Shown in pieces: positions 56,016 to 64,000 of a stretch of DNA of 64,000 nt. Position numbers and translations under genes: made by a program. Every line of letters begins with the position of its first letter. Position 1 is the stretch's first letter. The notes below the pieces were generated by a model. It was not told where the DNA came from, searched no databases, and saw nothing but the letters and a program-made list of their open reading frames with translations. The stretch spans positions 605,852-669,851 of the forward strand of contig NZ_GG697169.2 in NCBI RefSeq assembly GCF_000161835.1. Direction: 5' to 3'. This DNA comes from Thalassobium sp. R2A62. GTDB taxonomy: Bacteria > Pseudomonadota > Alphaproteobacteria > Rhodobacterales > Rhodobacteraceae.

Positions 56016-58319
56016 TCATGCTATTGTACTCGCCGCCTCTGATGCGATCAGAACCGGTAATATTATCGTTGCGCAGGCGCCTACGTGGCTTGCTCCTGCA
56101 AAAGTTTCGGCATCTGACAGCACCAGCTGTCCGCCATGCTCTTCGATGATCTTTTTGACAATTGGCAGACCTAGTCCGGTCCCTTTGTCGCGTGTCGTGA
56201 CATAGGGTTCGAACAGACGGGCCCGGTCTTGTGGCAGGCCGATACCGTTGTCTTGGATCGTGATCACTGCGGTATCACCTTGGACCTCAAGAGCTACTCG
56301 GACCTCGGGTGAAAAGTCGCCAGTACCATTCTTTTCGATATAAGTTTCAGTTGCTTCGCCGGCATTCTTAATTAGGTTTGTGAGTGCCTGTGAGATCATG
56401 GTGCCGTCGATGTCAGCGGTGACAACCTCTGCGCTGATATCTGACACGATCGCCACATCGGGTTGCCCGGCTTCCTGCAGTGTCACAGCGTCACGAACCA
56501 AAGTCGCCAGATCCTCGTTCCGCTTTTCCGGTTCGGGCATACGCGCGAATTTCGAGAATTCATCCACAATCCGGCGCAAGTCATTGGTTTGGCGAACAAT
56601 GACGTCGGTCATCTGGTCCAGCTTGGCCTGATCATCGACCACGGGTCCAAATTTGCGTTTGATCCGCTCGGCGCTGAGCTGAATTGGCGTGAGCGGGTTT
56701 TTAATCTCATGGGCAATCCGTCGCGCAACATCACCCCATGCGGCCATCCGTTGGGCGCTGACCAGATCGGTGACGTCGTCAAATGCGACAACATAGCCTT
56801 CGAGCTTGCCATCTTCAGACCGACGGGGGGCCATACGCACCAACAGGCTCTCTTGGGCCCCACCACGGATCAAGTTGACCTGTTCTTGTTCGGCGTGACT
56901 GCCTCGGACTTGGAGGCGGTCAAACAGCGGGGCGAATTCAGGCACAGCAACGGCAAGAGCCATCGCCTCTTGTTCTTCACCTACTTCTAGCAGGCGTCGT
57001 GCTGATGGGTTAGCGAAGGTGACGCGTCCTTGGGCGTCTAGGCCCACAACGCCGGATGTCACCGAGCTTAGGACGCTATCGAACAGCCGGCGGCGACGCT
57101 CTACCTGTTCGTTGCTTTCTATCAAAGTCTGGCGCTGGCCGTTCAATTGGGTGGTCATTTGGTTGAAATACCGCCCCAACATCGCGATTTCGTCGTCACC
57201 CTCTTCTTCGAGCACACGAACAGTCAGGTCTCCTGCTCCGACACGCTGTGCCGCGCCCGCGAGCCGTCCCACAGGACGTGCCAACCGTTCGGCGAACCAA
57301 AGGCCCAGCCAAATCGCAGCGAGGATCAAGATCACAGCAAAACCTAAATAAAGGAGGCCGAATTCAAACAGCAGCCGACCACGTTCGCTTTCGAGTTGTT
57401 CGTAGAGATTGACTGTTTCTTGGGTCTCATCCAGCAACCCTAGAACCTCTCCATCCACCTCACGGGTAACGTAGAGGAACCTGTCGACGAATTCGGTCAA
57501 TGGGATCAGAGCGCGGAATTCGTTGTTGTCCCAATCCTCGATGATGACCAGCCCATTACGCGCCGCCGCCAGTTGTTCCGCCGTCGGTTGTTCAAACCCA
57601 AAGAGATAGCTGCTGGGGCCACGGGTCTGAATTTCTCCAGCGCCATCGATTAGATAGACCTCGGTCAGGCCACGCCTGATTTGCGCTTCGACTTGGGCCA
57701 GTGCGGTTCTGACCTCAAGCTGGGTCATGAAAAATGTGCCGCGCCGTTCGTTGTCGAGATAGTTGGCGAGCGCCTGACCATCGCGGTTGAGTTCGCTGCG
57801 GTGTTCGCCTTCGTAGGATTCCGCGGCGGCCAATGAGTTGCCGACCACCTGACGCACCCGATCAGAAAACCAACCCTCAAGGCCTACGTTTATCGTCAGC
57901 ATTGAAAAGACAGCGACCAGAACGGTTGGAATCAGCGCAAGCAGCGCAAACACACCGGTCAGACGAAGGTGAAGCCGTGAGCCGGCCGATTTTGCGCGCC
58001 GTGCAGCAATCATTCGAGCCACACGCTGCATAACGAGAGCCGCAACCACGAGAATGTAGATCAAGTCGGCCAGTAGGATCAGGCGCAAGCTGGGCGCGGT
58101 GGCGCCTTGGTTTAATGGACCAAGGGCTACAAATGTTGCGACCGTGAGGATCGGCCCCAAAATCACAAGTCCGAGTGTCGCCACGTTTTGCACGCGTCTT
58201 AGGCGCCGCAAACGGCTCAGCCTCGCTAAATTAAACCCCAAGAGAGAGCGCTGCACGGGCGTCCCTGCTTTCCTGATTCTGGGCGCAGGTATGCAAAACA
58301 CCTGTGCCATTACCGCCAT
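56016..58319 (-). CDS. ntrY: Nitrogen regulation sensor histidine kinase NtrY
   Basis: Membrane kinase of 767 residues. Several N-terminal transmembrane helices, a periplasmic sensory part, HAMP domain (RLARPVGRLAGAAQRVGAGDLTVRV), PAS domain (SVTSGVVGLDAQGRVTFANPSA), HisKA with phospho-His in [23 protein letters not shown], and HATPase (NLIKNAGEAT, GTGLGLPIVKKI). It signals to NtrX. The true start may be a few codons later than 58319. Confidence 0.94.
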   Translation of the reverse strand: MAVMAQVFCIPAPRIRKAGTPVQRSLLGFNLARLSRLRRLRRVQNVATLGLVILGPILTVATFVALGPLNQGATAPSLRLILLADLIYILVVAALVMQRVARMIAARRAKSAGSRLHLRLTGVFALLALIPTVLVAVFSMLTINVGLEGWFSDRVRQVVGNSLAAAESYEGEHRSELNRDGQALANYLDNERRGTFFMTQLEVRTALAQVEAQIRRGLTEVYLIDGAGEIQTRGPSSYLFGFEQPTAEQLAAARNGLVIIEDWDNNEFRALIPLTEFVDRFLYVTREVDGEVLGLLDETQETVNLYEQLESERGRLLFEFGLLYLGFAVILILAAIWLGLWFAERLARPVGRLAGAAQRVGAGDLTVRVLEEEGDDEIAMLGRYFNQMTTQLNGQRQTLIESNEQVERRRRLFDSVLSSVTSGVVGLDAQGRVTFANPSARRLLEVGEEQEAMALAVAVPEFAPLFDRLQVRGSHAEQEQVNLIRGGAQESLLVRMAPRRSEDGKLEGYVVAFDDVTDLVSAQRMAAWGDVARRIAHEIKNPLTPIQLSAERIKRKFGPVVDDQAKLDQMTDVIVRQTNDLRRIVDEFSKFARMPEPEKRNEDLATLVRDAVTLQEAGQPDVAIVSDISAEVVTADIDGTMISQALTNLIKNAGEATETYIEKNGTGDFSPEVRVALEVQGDTAVITIQDNGIGLPQDRARLFEPYVTTRDKGTGLGLPIVKKIIEEHGGQLVLSDAETFAGASHVGACATIILPVLIASEAASTIA

Positions 58320-58373
58320 TTATGTGGTTCTCGCGCGACACAGATGCCGCGCGGCCACGCTTGTGTGACGGTT

Positions 58374-59738
58374 TTACATCAGTTTGCGGCGCCTTGTCAC
58401 GTGGATATCGAGGTCAGTGATCTTCTTGCGCAAGGTATTGCGGTTGATGCCCAGAAGATCGGCGCATTTTGCCTGATTTCCGCTGGTTGCATCCAGCGCG
58501 ATTTCGATCAGCGGGCTTTCGACTTCCTTGAGTATCCGTTGGTACAGACCGGGTGCTGGCAAAACTCCACCGTGCAGATCGAAATAGCGCCGCAAATGCG
58601 CGGCCACAGACGCCGACAGCTTTTCACCATCTGCGCCACCTCTGAGTGGTTCCATCGCAGGCTGATTGCCTAGCACCAATTCGGTTTCGGCGCGCGAAAT
58701 TTCATCTTCGGTCGCTGTGACCACCAACCGACGTACTGCGTTTTCCAGTTGTCGAACGTTTCCAGGCCAGCTGTAGCTGCGAACCAGCTCGGCAGCTCCC
58801 GTGGAGAGCCGGCGCAATGCGGCCCCTTCCCGTTCGGCGCGTGCCAGAAAGTGGTCCGCCAACAGCGGGATATCATCGACACGCTCGCGCAATGCAGGAA
58901 CTGTCAGGCTGACACCGCCAAGCCGGTAAAACAGGTCTTGTCTGAATTCACCTGCTTCGGTCCGATGCATCAGGTCAATCTGGCTCGTCGCCATGATCCG
59001 CGGTGCAGTATCCGGGAGCGCATCCAACATGCGCACAATCTTGGCTTGGTCTTCATCGCCAAGGTCACCAACTTCGTCGAACAACAACGAGCCGCCTTTG
59101 ACACGCGCGAGCAAGGCCGATGGCCCGTCGACGCCAGCCAAATCTTCGGCACTGACCACAACAAATGGCAATGTGCGACGGTCAGACAGGTCGTGGATAG
59201 CACGCGCGATCAGAGATTTCCCCGTCCCGCTTTCACCGGTGATCAAGACCGACAAGTCAGTATTCATCACACGTGCGACTAAGCGATACAGCGTTTGCAT
59301 TGCAGGTGTGCGGCCAACCAGCGGCAGATCATCGCCCTGATCCTCGGACGCATCACGCGCGATCGGTGCACGTCGTTTCACTTCGAGCGCGCGAGCGGCG
59401 CGTTTCATCAAATCCGGCAAATCAAAAGGTTTCGGCAAATAGTCGTATGCGTCTGCTTCGGCCGCTTGGATCGCTGTCATGATCGTGTTTTGCGCAGATA
59501 TCACGATTACCGGCAAACCGGGACGTGCCTCGCCAATTTTGGGTAACGCCTCTAGGCCATTACCATCTGGCATTACAACGTCAGAGATGACCAAATCCCC
59601 TTTGCCCTCTTCGACCCACCGCATCAACGTCACAAGGCTTGATGTGGCATGCACCTTGCAGCCTGCACGGGTCAGAGCTTGGGTTAGAACGGTGCGAATT
59701 GTGCGGTCGTCGTCTGCAACCAGAATAGTTCCGTCCAT
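58374..59738 (-). CDS. ntrC: Nitrogen regulation response regulator NtrC (lacks GAFTGA)
   Basis: Regulator of 454 residues: receiver ([12 protein letters not shown], Asp in [15 protein letters not shown]), AAA+ domain ([28 protein letters not shown]) and Fis-type DNA-binding C-terminus ([21 protein letters not shown]). The GAFTGA sigma-54 contact loop is missing ([12 protein letters not shown] instead), as in Rhodobacter capsulatus NtrC, which works with the housekeeping sigma factor. ATG 59738 shares one base with the ntrB stop. Confidence 0.95.
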   Translation of the reverse strand: MDGTILVADDDRTIRTVLTQALTRAGCKVHATSSLVTLMRWVEEGKGDLVISDVVMPDGNGLEALPKIGEARPGLPVIVISAQNTIMTAIQAAEADAYDYLPKPFDLPDLMKRAARALEVKRRAPIARDASEDQGDDLPLVGRTPAMQTLYRLVARVMNTDLSVLITGESGTGKSLIARAIHDLSDRRTLPFVVVSAEDLAGVDGPSALLARVKGGSLLFDEVGDLGDEDQAKIVRMLDALPDTAPRIMATSQIDLMHRTEAGEFRQDLFYRLGGVSLTVPALRERVDDIPLLADHFLARAEREGAALRRLSTGAAELVRSYSWPGNVRQLENAVRRLVVTATEDEISRAETELVLGNQPAMEPLRGGADGEKLSASVAAHLRRYFDLHGGVLPAPGLYQRILKEVESPLIEIALDATSGNQAKCADLLGINRNTLRKKITDLDIHVTRRRKLM

Positions 59739-60811
59739 TACTTTTCTCCTTGGGGAATTGTTGTCACCAACGGCAACGAGACGCGAAACACAGTCCGCCC
59801 GGGTACGGAATCGACTGTGATCCACCCGTCGTGGTCAGCAATAATTTTGGATACGAGCGCGAGGCCTAGGCCTGTGCCGTTTTCTCGACCTGAGATGAAG
59901 GGTTCAAAGACATCACTTTCGATCTCGGGCGGCAGGCCCGGACCGTCGTCGATGATCTCGATCTGTAGCGGCAGTTTCGCTTGGGTGCCGTCGTGGCGTC
60001 TTACACGCAGTGATTGGTCGTAATACGTGTGGAGCCTGATTTTGCCAGCAGCCCCTTTGCTGGCCTCCGAGGCGTTTTTTAAGAGGTTTTGAAAGACCTG
60101 CAGCAATTGATCGGTGTCTCCCATCGTAGGTGGAAGAGACGGATCGTAGTCTTCGATCAACGTCATATGTGCGCCAAAACCAACCGCCGCGGAACGGCGA
60201 GCACGATCTAGAACATCGTGCACATTGACGGGATCCATTTGAGGGGGCGCGAGATTGCCGAACTGATCCACCTGATCCAGCAATGACACAATGCGGCGAC
60301 ATTCCTCGACGATGAGATCGGTCATTTCGAGGTCGCTGTTCGACAGGTTCATGGCAAGTAACTGAGCTGCGCCCGTGATCCCCGCGAGAGGGTTCTTGAT
60401 TTCATGTGCCAGCATTTCTGCCATACCAATCGCGGAGCGTGCGGCTTTGACCGACGACGCATTGCGCGACATGGATGACGTGATCTCGCGTGGCGCAAAC
60501 AGGACCAGCATCTGATCGTCTGAGCCATTGAGTGGCGCGATCCGCATATTGCACAGCACGGGCGCACGCGCCCCTGTCCCGATGTCCACGTCATTGATGT
60601 GCAAAGAGGTTCGATTGCTGCAGGCCCGCGCAAAGGCCAGCTCGATCGGGGCATCGATCATCACCTGATCCCAGATCGGTGTGCCCAACAGCGACTTTGC
60701 CGAGACATTCATGAAATCTTCTGCGGTGGAATTGGCGGCGATGATCCGGTTGCCCACATCCAACAGCAACGCCGGCACGGGTAACGAGGTCCAGAGATCG
60801 TCAACGTTCAT
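59738..60811 (-). CDS. ntrB: Nitrogen regulation sensor histidine kinase NtrB
   Basis: Soluble PII-responsive kinase of 357 residues: PAS domain ([24 protein letters not shown]), HisKA with phospho-His in [23 protein letters not shown], and HATPase ([34 protein letters not shown]). ATG 60811 is preferred over the longer opening at 60934. It overlaps dusB by 4 bases and ntrC by one. Confidence 0.95.
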   Translation of the reverse strand: MNVDDLWTSLPVPALLLDVGNRIIAANSTAEDFMNVSAKSLLGTPIWDQVMIDAPIELAFARACSNRTSLHINDVDIGTGARAPVLCNMRIAPLNGSDDQMLVLFAPREITSSMSRNASSVKAARSAIGMAEMLAHEIKNPLAGITGAAQLLAMNLSNSDLEMTDLIVEECRRIVSLLDQVDQFGNLAPPQMDPVNVHDVLDRARRSAAVGFGAHMTLIEDYDPSLPPTMGDTDQLLQVFQNLLKNASEASKGAAGKIRLHTYYDQSLRVRRHDGTQAKLPLQIEIIDDGPGLPPEIESDVFEPFISGRENGTGLGLALVSKIIADHDGWITVDSVPGRTVFRVSLPLVTTIPQGEK

Positions 60812-61785
60812 GCCGCCAACTCGTGGTCGGGTCCCACAGCATCTGGGAGCAACAACAGAACCGCCGCTGGGTCCTTTTCCACCAGAACGGCCTTGCGTAG
60901 CGCGGTTGGGGTTTGTGCGTTGTCCATATACCAACCCAAGTGTTTGCGAGCGACGCGGTTGCCCAGTTCGATCCCGTAGAACGACATCATCGCCTCGTAG
61001 TGGTCAGACACCATCCGAACCAATGCCGTTCCTTTTGGGACGTCAGGCATTGGCGTGCCGTGCAGGTCTGCGGCTACTTGGGCCAACAGCCATGGCAGCC
61101 CCTGCGCGCCGCGCCCTATCATCACGCCATCGGCCCCCGAAGAAGTCAGCGCACGACGGGCTGATTCACTGTCCACAATGTCCCCGTTTGCAATGACGGG
61201 TATCGTGACCGCGTCTTTTACTGCTGAAATGGCTGTCCAATCAGCATGCCCTTTATAGAACTGGCACCTCGTCCGACCGTGGATGGTGATCATTGAGACA
61301 CCTGCATTTTCGGCGCGTTTGGCAAGCGTTGGCGCGTTCAACATTGCGTCGTCCCACCCGAGCCGCGTTTTCAATGTGACGGGGATATCAACCTCATTGA
61401 CGACGGCATCGATTAGCGTGAGCGCATGATCCAGGTCGCGCATCAGAGCCGAACCGGAATATCCGTTCGTCACCTTTTTTGCTGGGCAACCCATGTTGAT
61501 ATCAATCAGACGTGCGCCGCTGTCTTCGACAATCCGTGCGGCCCGCGCCATCCATTCTGCATCGCGACCGGCCAATTGTACGGACGTGTCAGCCAGACCA
61601 AGCCCCAGCTCTGCCTTTTCACGCGCGCCCGGTTTGGATTGCACCATTTCTTGGCTGGCGACCATTTCGCTCACGACTAATCCGGCACCAAACCCTCCGA
61701 CAAGCTGTCGAAACGGCAGGTCTGTGATTCCAGCCAATGGGGCTAGAAAGACGGGTGGGTCCAAAGTGAGCGAGCCAACTTTCAC
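60808..61785 (-). CDS. dusB: tRNA-dihydrouridine synthase DusB (NifR3)
   Basis: Flavin enzyme of 325 residues reducing uridines in tRNA. TIM-barrel motifs are LAPLAGITDLPFRQL, the catalytic-Cys block DINMGCPAKKVTNGYSGSALM, MITIHGRTRCQFYKG and GVMIGRGAQGLPWL. It heads the classical dusB-ntrB-ntrC operon of purple alphaproteobacteria (nifR3-ntrBC). Confidence 0.96.
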   Translation of the reverse strand: MKVGSLTLDPPVFLAPLAGITDLPFRQLVGGFGAGLVVSEMVASQEMVQSKPGAREKAELGLGLADTSVQLAGRDAEWMARAARIVEDSGARLIDINMGCPAKKVTNGYSGSALMRDLDHALTLIDAVVNEVDIPVTLKTRLGWDDAMLNAPTLAKRAENAGVSMITIHGRTRCQFYKGHADWTAISAVKDAVTIPVIANGDIVDSESARRALTSSGADGVMIGRGAQGLPWLLAQVAADLHGTPMPDVPKGTALVRMVSDHYEAMMSFYGIELGNRVARKHLGWYMDNAQTPTALRKAVLVEKDPAAVLLLLPDAVGPDHELAA

Positions 61786-61981
61786 GAAGAGCGCCTAATC
61801 CTTGTGCGATGACACTGGTCTATGCGGCGCTGCGGCCCCATACAACAAAGCGGCAGTACCATTTGGTCAATTTTGTAGCTGATGCTTAAAAATTAAGCAA
61901 ATACGCCTCGAAAACTTGCGCATTTGCAAGACTGACCTCTGGGTCATACACAGGTCAAAACGGATGTTAGGGCCTTTTTGA

Positions 61982-63118
61982 ATGACAACAATTGCTTTGA
62001 TCGTTGCTGCTGGATCGGGTCGCCGTGCTGGTGGCCCAAAACCAAAGCAATGGCAGACCCTGAACGGTCGTGCAGTTGTCTTGTGGTCAATTCAGATGTT
62101 TCAGGCGCATCCGCTCGTCGACCGGATCATGCTCGCAGCCCCAGCCGACGGTGTTCCTGAAGGCATATCAATTCCTGACGGCGTTGAGATTGTCACAGGC
62201 GGCGGCAGCCGAGCCGAGACCGTTCAAAATTGCCTGCGGGCATGTCCTGACGCAAAGCGTGTCCTGATCCACGATGCTGCACGCCCTGCTGTCACCGAGC
62301 AAATGATCACTGATGTTATTGTGGCGTTGGAGACCCATGATGGCGCGGCTCCAGCACTACCTGTTGTTGACGCATTGTGGACTGGCAAAGACGGTGTCGT
62401 GACCGGCGCGGCGGATCGGAGTGGTTTGTTTCGTGCGCAGACCCCACAGGGTTTTCAATATTCAGCGATCCTAGCCGCACATGCGGCCTATACCGGTGCC
62501 GCAGCGGATGATGTCGAGGTTGCTCGCGCTGCGGGGCTGGACGTCGCGATCGTTGCGGGTGATCCTCGCGCAATGAAGATCACCAACCCAACCGATTTGG
62601 CGCGGGTTGAGCATATGATGAAACAAGGAACGACATACGTGGATATAAGACTGGGCAACGGCTACGATGTTCATAAATTTGGACCAGGTACGCATGTCAC
62701 TTTGTGCGGTTTAGAGATTGCACATGATCACGGTTTGGTCGGTCATTCGGACGCCGATGTCGGGATGCATGCAGTAACTGATGCGATCTATGGCGCACTT
62801 GCCCGTGGTGATATTGGCCAGCATTTCCCGCCCAGCGATCCGCAATGGAAAGGGGCTGCCAGCGACATCTTTTTGCGTCATGCAGTAGCGCTTGCTTCCG
62901 AGATGGGATTTACGATCAGTAACGTTGATTGCACTCTGGTTTGCGAGTTTCCCAAGATTGGCCCACACGCCCAAGCAATGCGTGAAAAAATGAGCAAGAT
63001 CATGGGGCTGGATGCCGACCGGATCAGTGTCAAAGCGACAACTTCGGAAAGGCTTGGGTTTACAGGGCGCGGTGAAGGCATCGCGTCGATCGCAACGGCA
63101 ACATTGGTGGCATCATGA
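61982..63118 (+). CDS. ispDF: Bifunctional IspD/IspF isoprenoid enzyme
   Basis: Fused MEP-pathway enzyme of 378 residues. The N-terminal CDP-ME synthase part (about 1-215) shows ALIVAAGSGRRAGGPKPKQWQ and VLIHDAARPAVTEQMI; the C-terminal ME-cPP synthase part (about 220-378) shows RLGNGYDVHKFGPG, GHSDADVGMHAVTDAIYGALARGDIGQHFPPSDPQW. It overlaps pgpA by 4 bases. The fusion is common in alphaproteobacteria. Confidence 0.96.
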   Translation: MTTIALIVAAGSGRRAGGPKPKQWQTLNGRAVVLWSIQMFQAHPLVDRIMLAAPADGVPEGISIPDGVEIVTGGGSRAETVQNCLRACPDAKRVLIHDAARPAVTEQMITDVIVALETHDGAAPALPVVDALWTGKDGVVTGAADRSGLFRAQTPQGFQYSAILAAHAAYTGAAADDVEVARAAGLDVAIVAGDPRAMKITNPTDLARVEHMMKQGTTYVDIRLGNGYDVHKFGPGTHVTLCGLEIAHDHGLVGHSDADVGMHAVTDAIYGALARGDIGQHFPPSDPQWKGAASDIFLRHAVALASEMGFTISNVDCTLVCEFPKIGPHAQAMREKMSKIMGLDADRISVKATTSERLGFTGRGEGIASIATATLVAS

Positions 63119-63597
63119 GCAAGCTTTGGGCGACGTTTTTCTATTCGGGATTGCTAAAACCCGCTCCGGGAACATGGGGATCACTGGCCGCCCTGCCTGC
63201 TGCATATTTGGTGGCGACTGTCCTTGGGCCAATCGGCTTTTGTCTCGCAACAATCGTCGTGTTCTTAACCGGCTGGTGGGCGACGCAAATTGAGACGGCC
63301 GGACAGGACGATCACGATCCGTCCGAAATCGTCATCGACGAGGTCGCAGGGCAGTGGATCGCGCTGTTCCCGGTCGTGTTTGGCGCCCACAAAGTTGGCG
63401 CAGCCCTGACGGACCTTTGGCCAGGCTGGCTTGCGGCATTCCTGCTGTTCCGTTTGTTCGACATATCCAAGCCTTGGCTTGTGGGTTGGGCGGACCGACG
63501 CGGCGACGCCTTGGGTGTGATGCTCGATGATGTCATCGCGGGCGTTTTTGCCGCCATCGGCGTGATGATCCTCGCAGCGCTCGCTCATTTACTATGA
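63115..63597 (+). CDS. pgpA: Phosphatidylglycerophosphatase A
   Basis: Membrane phosphatase of 160 residues that makes phosphatidylglycerol. Motifs are GLLKPAPGTWGSLAALP near the N-terminus, DPSEIVIDEVAGQWIAL (metal site) and FRLFDISKPWLVGWADRRGDALGVMLDDVIAG. Four hydrophobic segments. It overlaps both neighbours by 4 bases (ATGA). Confidence 0.94.
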   Translation: MSKLWATFFYSGLLKPAPGTWGSLAALPAAYLVATVLGPIGFCLATIVVFLTGWWATQIETAGQDDHDPSEIVIDEVAGQWIALFPVVFGAHKVGAALTDLWPGWLAAFLLFRLFDISKPWLVGWADRRGDALGVMLDDVIAGVFAAIGVMILAALAHLL

Positions 63598-64000
63598 GTA
63601 CCGACAACCCTCGTGCAGTGGCTCTATTGACCCGTGCGCTGGCTGCCGAAGTCATGATCGCCACAGCCGAAAGCTGCACTGGCGGGATGGTCAGTGCCGC
63701 AATCACCGACATCGCGGGGAGCTCGTCGATTTTTGACCGTGGCTTTGTCACCTACACCAATCGGGCCAAGACCAAAATGCTGGGCGTTTCTCCAGAAACA
63801 TTGGCTGCCTATGGTGCCGTTTCGGAAGAAACCGCGGCCGAGATGGCGAAAGGTGCGATTGCGCACTCGGACGCCAGCCTTGCAGTTGCGATTACCGGCA
63901 TTGCTGGCCCCGGAGGATCGGATCACAAACCCGAAGGTCGGGTGTGTTTCGGGATCGCGCAACGCGACCAGATTCAAACGTCTACGGTCGAATTCGGATC
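63594..64000 (+). CDS. CinA C-terminal-type amidohydrolase (nicotinamide-nucleotide amidase), partial
   Basis: First 135 codons, running off the window end. ATG 63594 overlaps the pgpA stop. MIATAESCTGGMVSAAITDIAGSSSIF and the later SLAVAITGIAGPGG are the signature of the CinA C-terminal domain (PncC activity: deamidation of NMN). The absence of the long N-terminal CinA domain suggests the stand-alone form of about 160 residues. Confidence 0.9.
   Translation, partial: MSTDNPRAVALLTRALAAEVMIATAESCTGGMVSAAITDIAGSSSIFDRGFVTYTNRAKTKMLGVSPETLAAYGAVSEETAAEMAKGAIAHSDASLAVAITGIAGPGGSDHKPEGRVCFGIAQRDQIQTSTVEFG

Noticed and set aside
1-64000. tRNA, rRNA, prophage or attachment sites
   Set aside because: No cloverleaf with a T-loop consensus, no rRNA segments, and no integrase or phage structural genes were recognised on reading both strands.

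Overview
The window looks like chromosome from a marine alphaproteobacterium of the Rhodobacteraceae (Roseobacter group). This is inferred from gene content and order, without database searches. The main markers are a fused ispDF, the run dusB-ntrB-ntrC-ntrY-ntrX-trkA-trkH-hfq-hflX, an NtrC lacking the sigma-54 contact loop (as in Rhodobacter), a PAS_5-type protein, a class II DAHP synthase and a complete phoR-pstSCAB-phoU-phoB locus.

Layout. 1-1640: partial YejA-type solute-binding protein (minus). 1752-1828: candidate small RNA with its own promoter and terminator. 1904-3340: RTX calcium-binding exoprotein. 3599-5407: bdhA plus a patatin lipase. 5404-8635: LysE-type exporter, DUF502 protein, pseudouridine salvage pair psuK-psuG. 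8687-10838: divergent DUF4198 and HupE/UreJ membrane protein genes whose start codons touch. 11002-12739: rpsB-tsf. 13121-17040: LuxR solo, hybrid histidine kinase, and a small exported protein with a SUOX-like fold but no cysteine.

17156-26376 is an island of gene decay. It holds a galU remnant, a partner-switching module (receiver-PP2C phosphatase, STAS protein, RsbW-like kinase) whose STAS gene is frameshifted right after its ATG, two DUF3131 genes (one truncated, one frameshifted at a G8 run), a frameshifted peptidoglycan-binding-like gene, a truncated RTX protein, and phhA (phenylalanine hydroxylase) with frameshifts and an internal stop. The genes on either side are intact, which argues against general sequencing error, although several lesions are homopolymer indels and need checking. 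phhB and the homogentisate pathway (hppD, hmgA, maiA, fahA, with two Lrp-type regulators) survive. Tyrosine breakdown therefore appears kept while phenylalanine hydroxylation at this locus appears lost.

32037-39037 is the phosphate regulon, read leftward, with a three-unit PHO-box-like repeat between phoR and pstS. 39047-42302: a trans-sulfuration enzyme, gamma-carbonic anhydrase, gmk and a YicC-family protein. 42519-44573: a PAS protein and aroG end to end, with the aroG terminator lying inside the PAS coding sequence. 44759-49527: a GlxA-type regulator, three tandem small cysteine-patterned exported proteins that look like paralogues, and a penicillin-acylase-type hydrolase. 49514-51503: hypothetical gene, hflX, hfq. 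51634-61785: trkH, trkA, ntrX, ntrY, ntrC, ntrB, dusB. 61982-64000: ispDF, pgpA and a partial cinA C-terminal-type gene. No rRNA, tRNA, CRISPR array, intact insertion sequence or prophage was seen.
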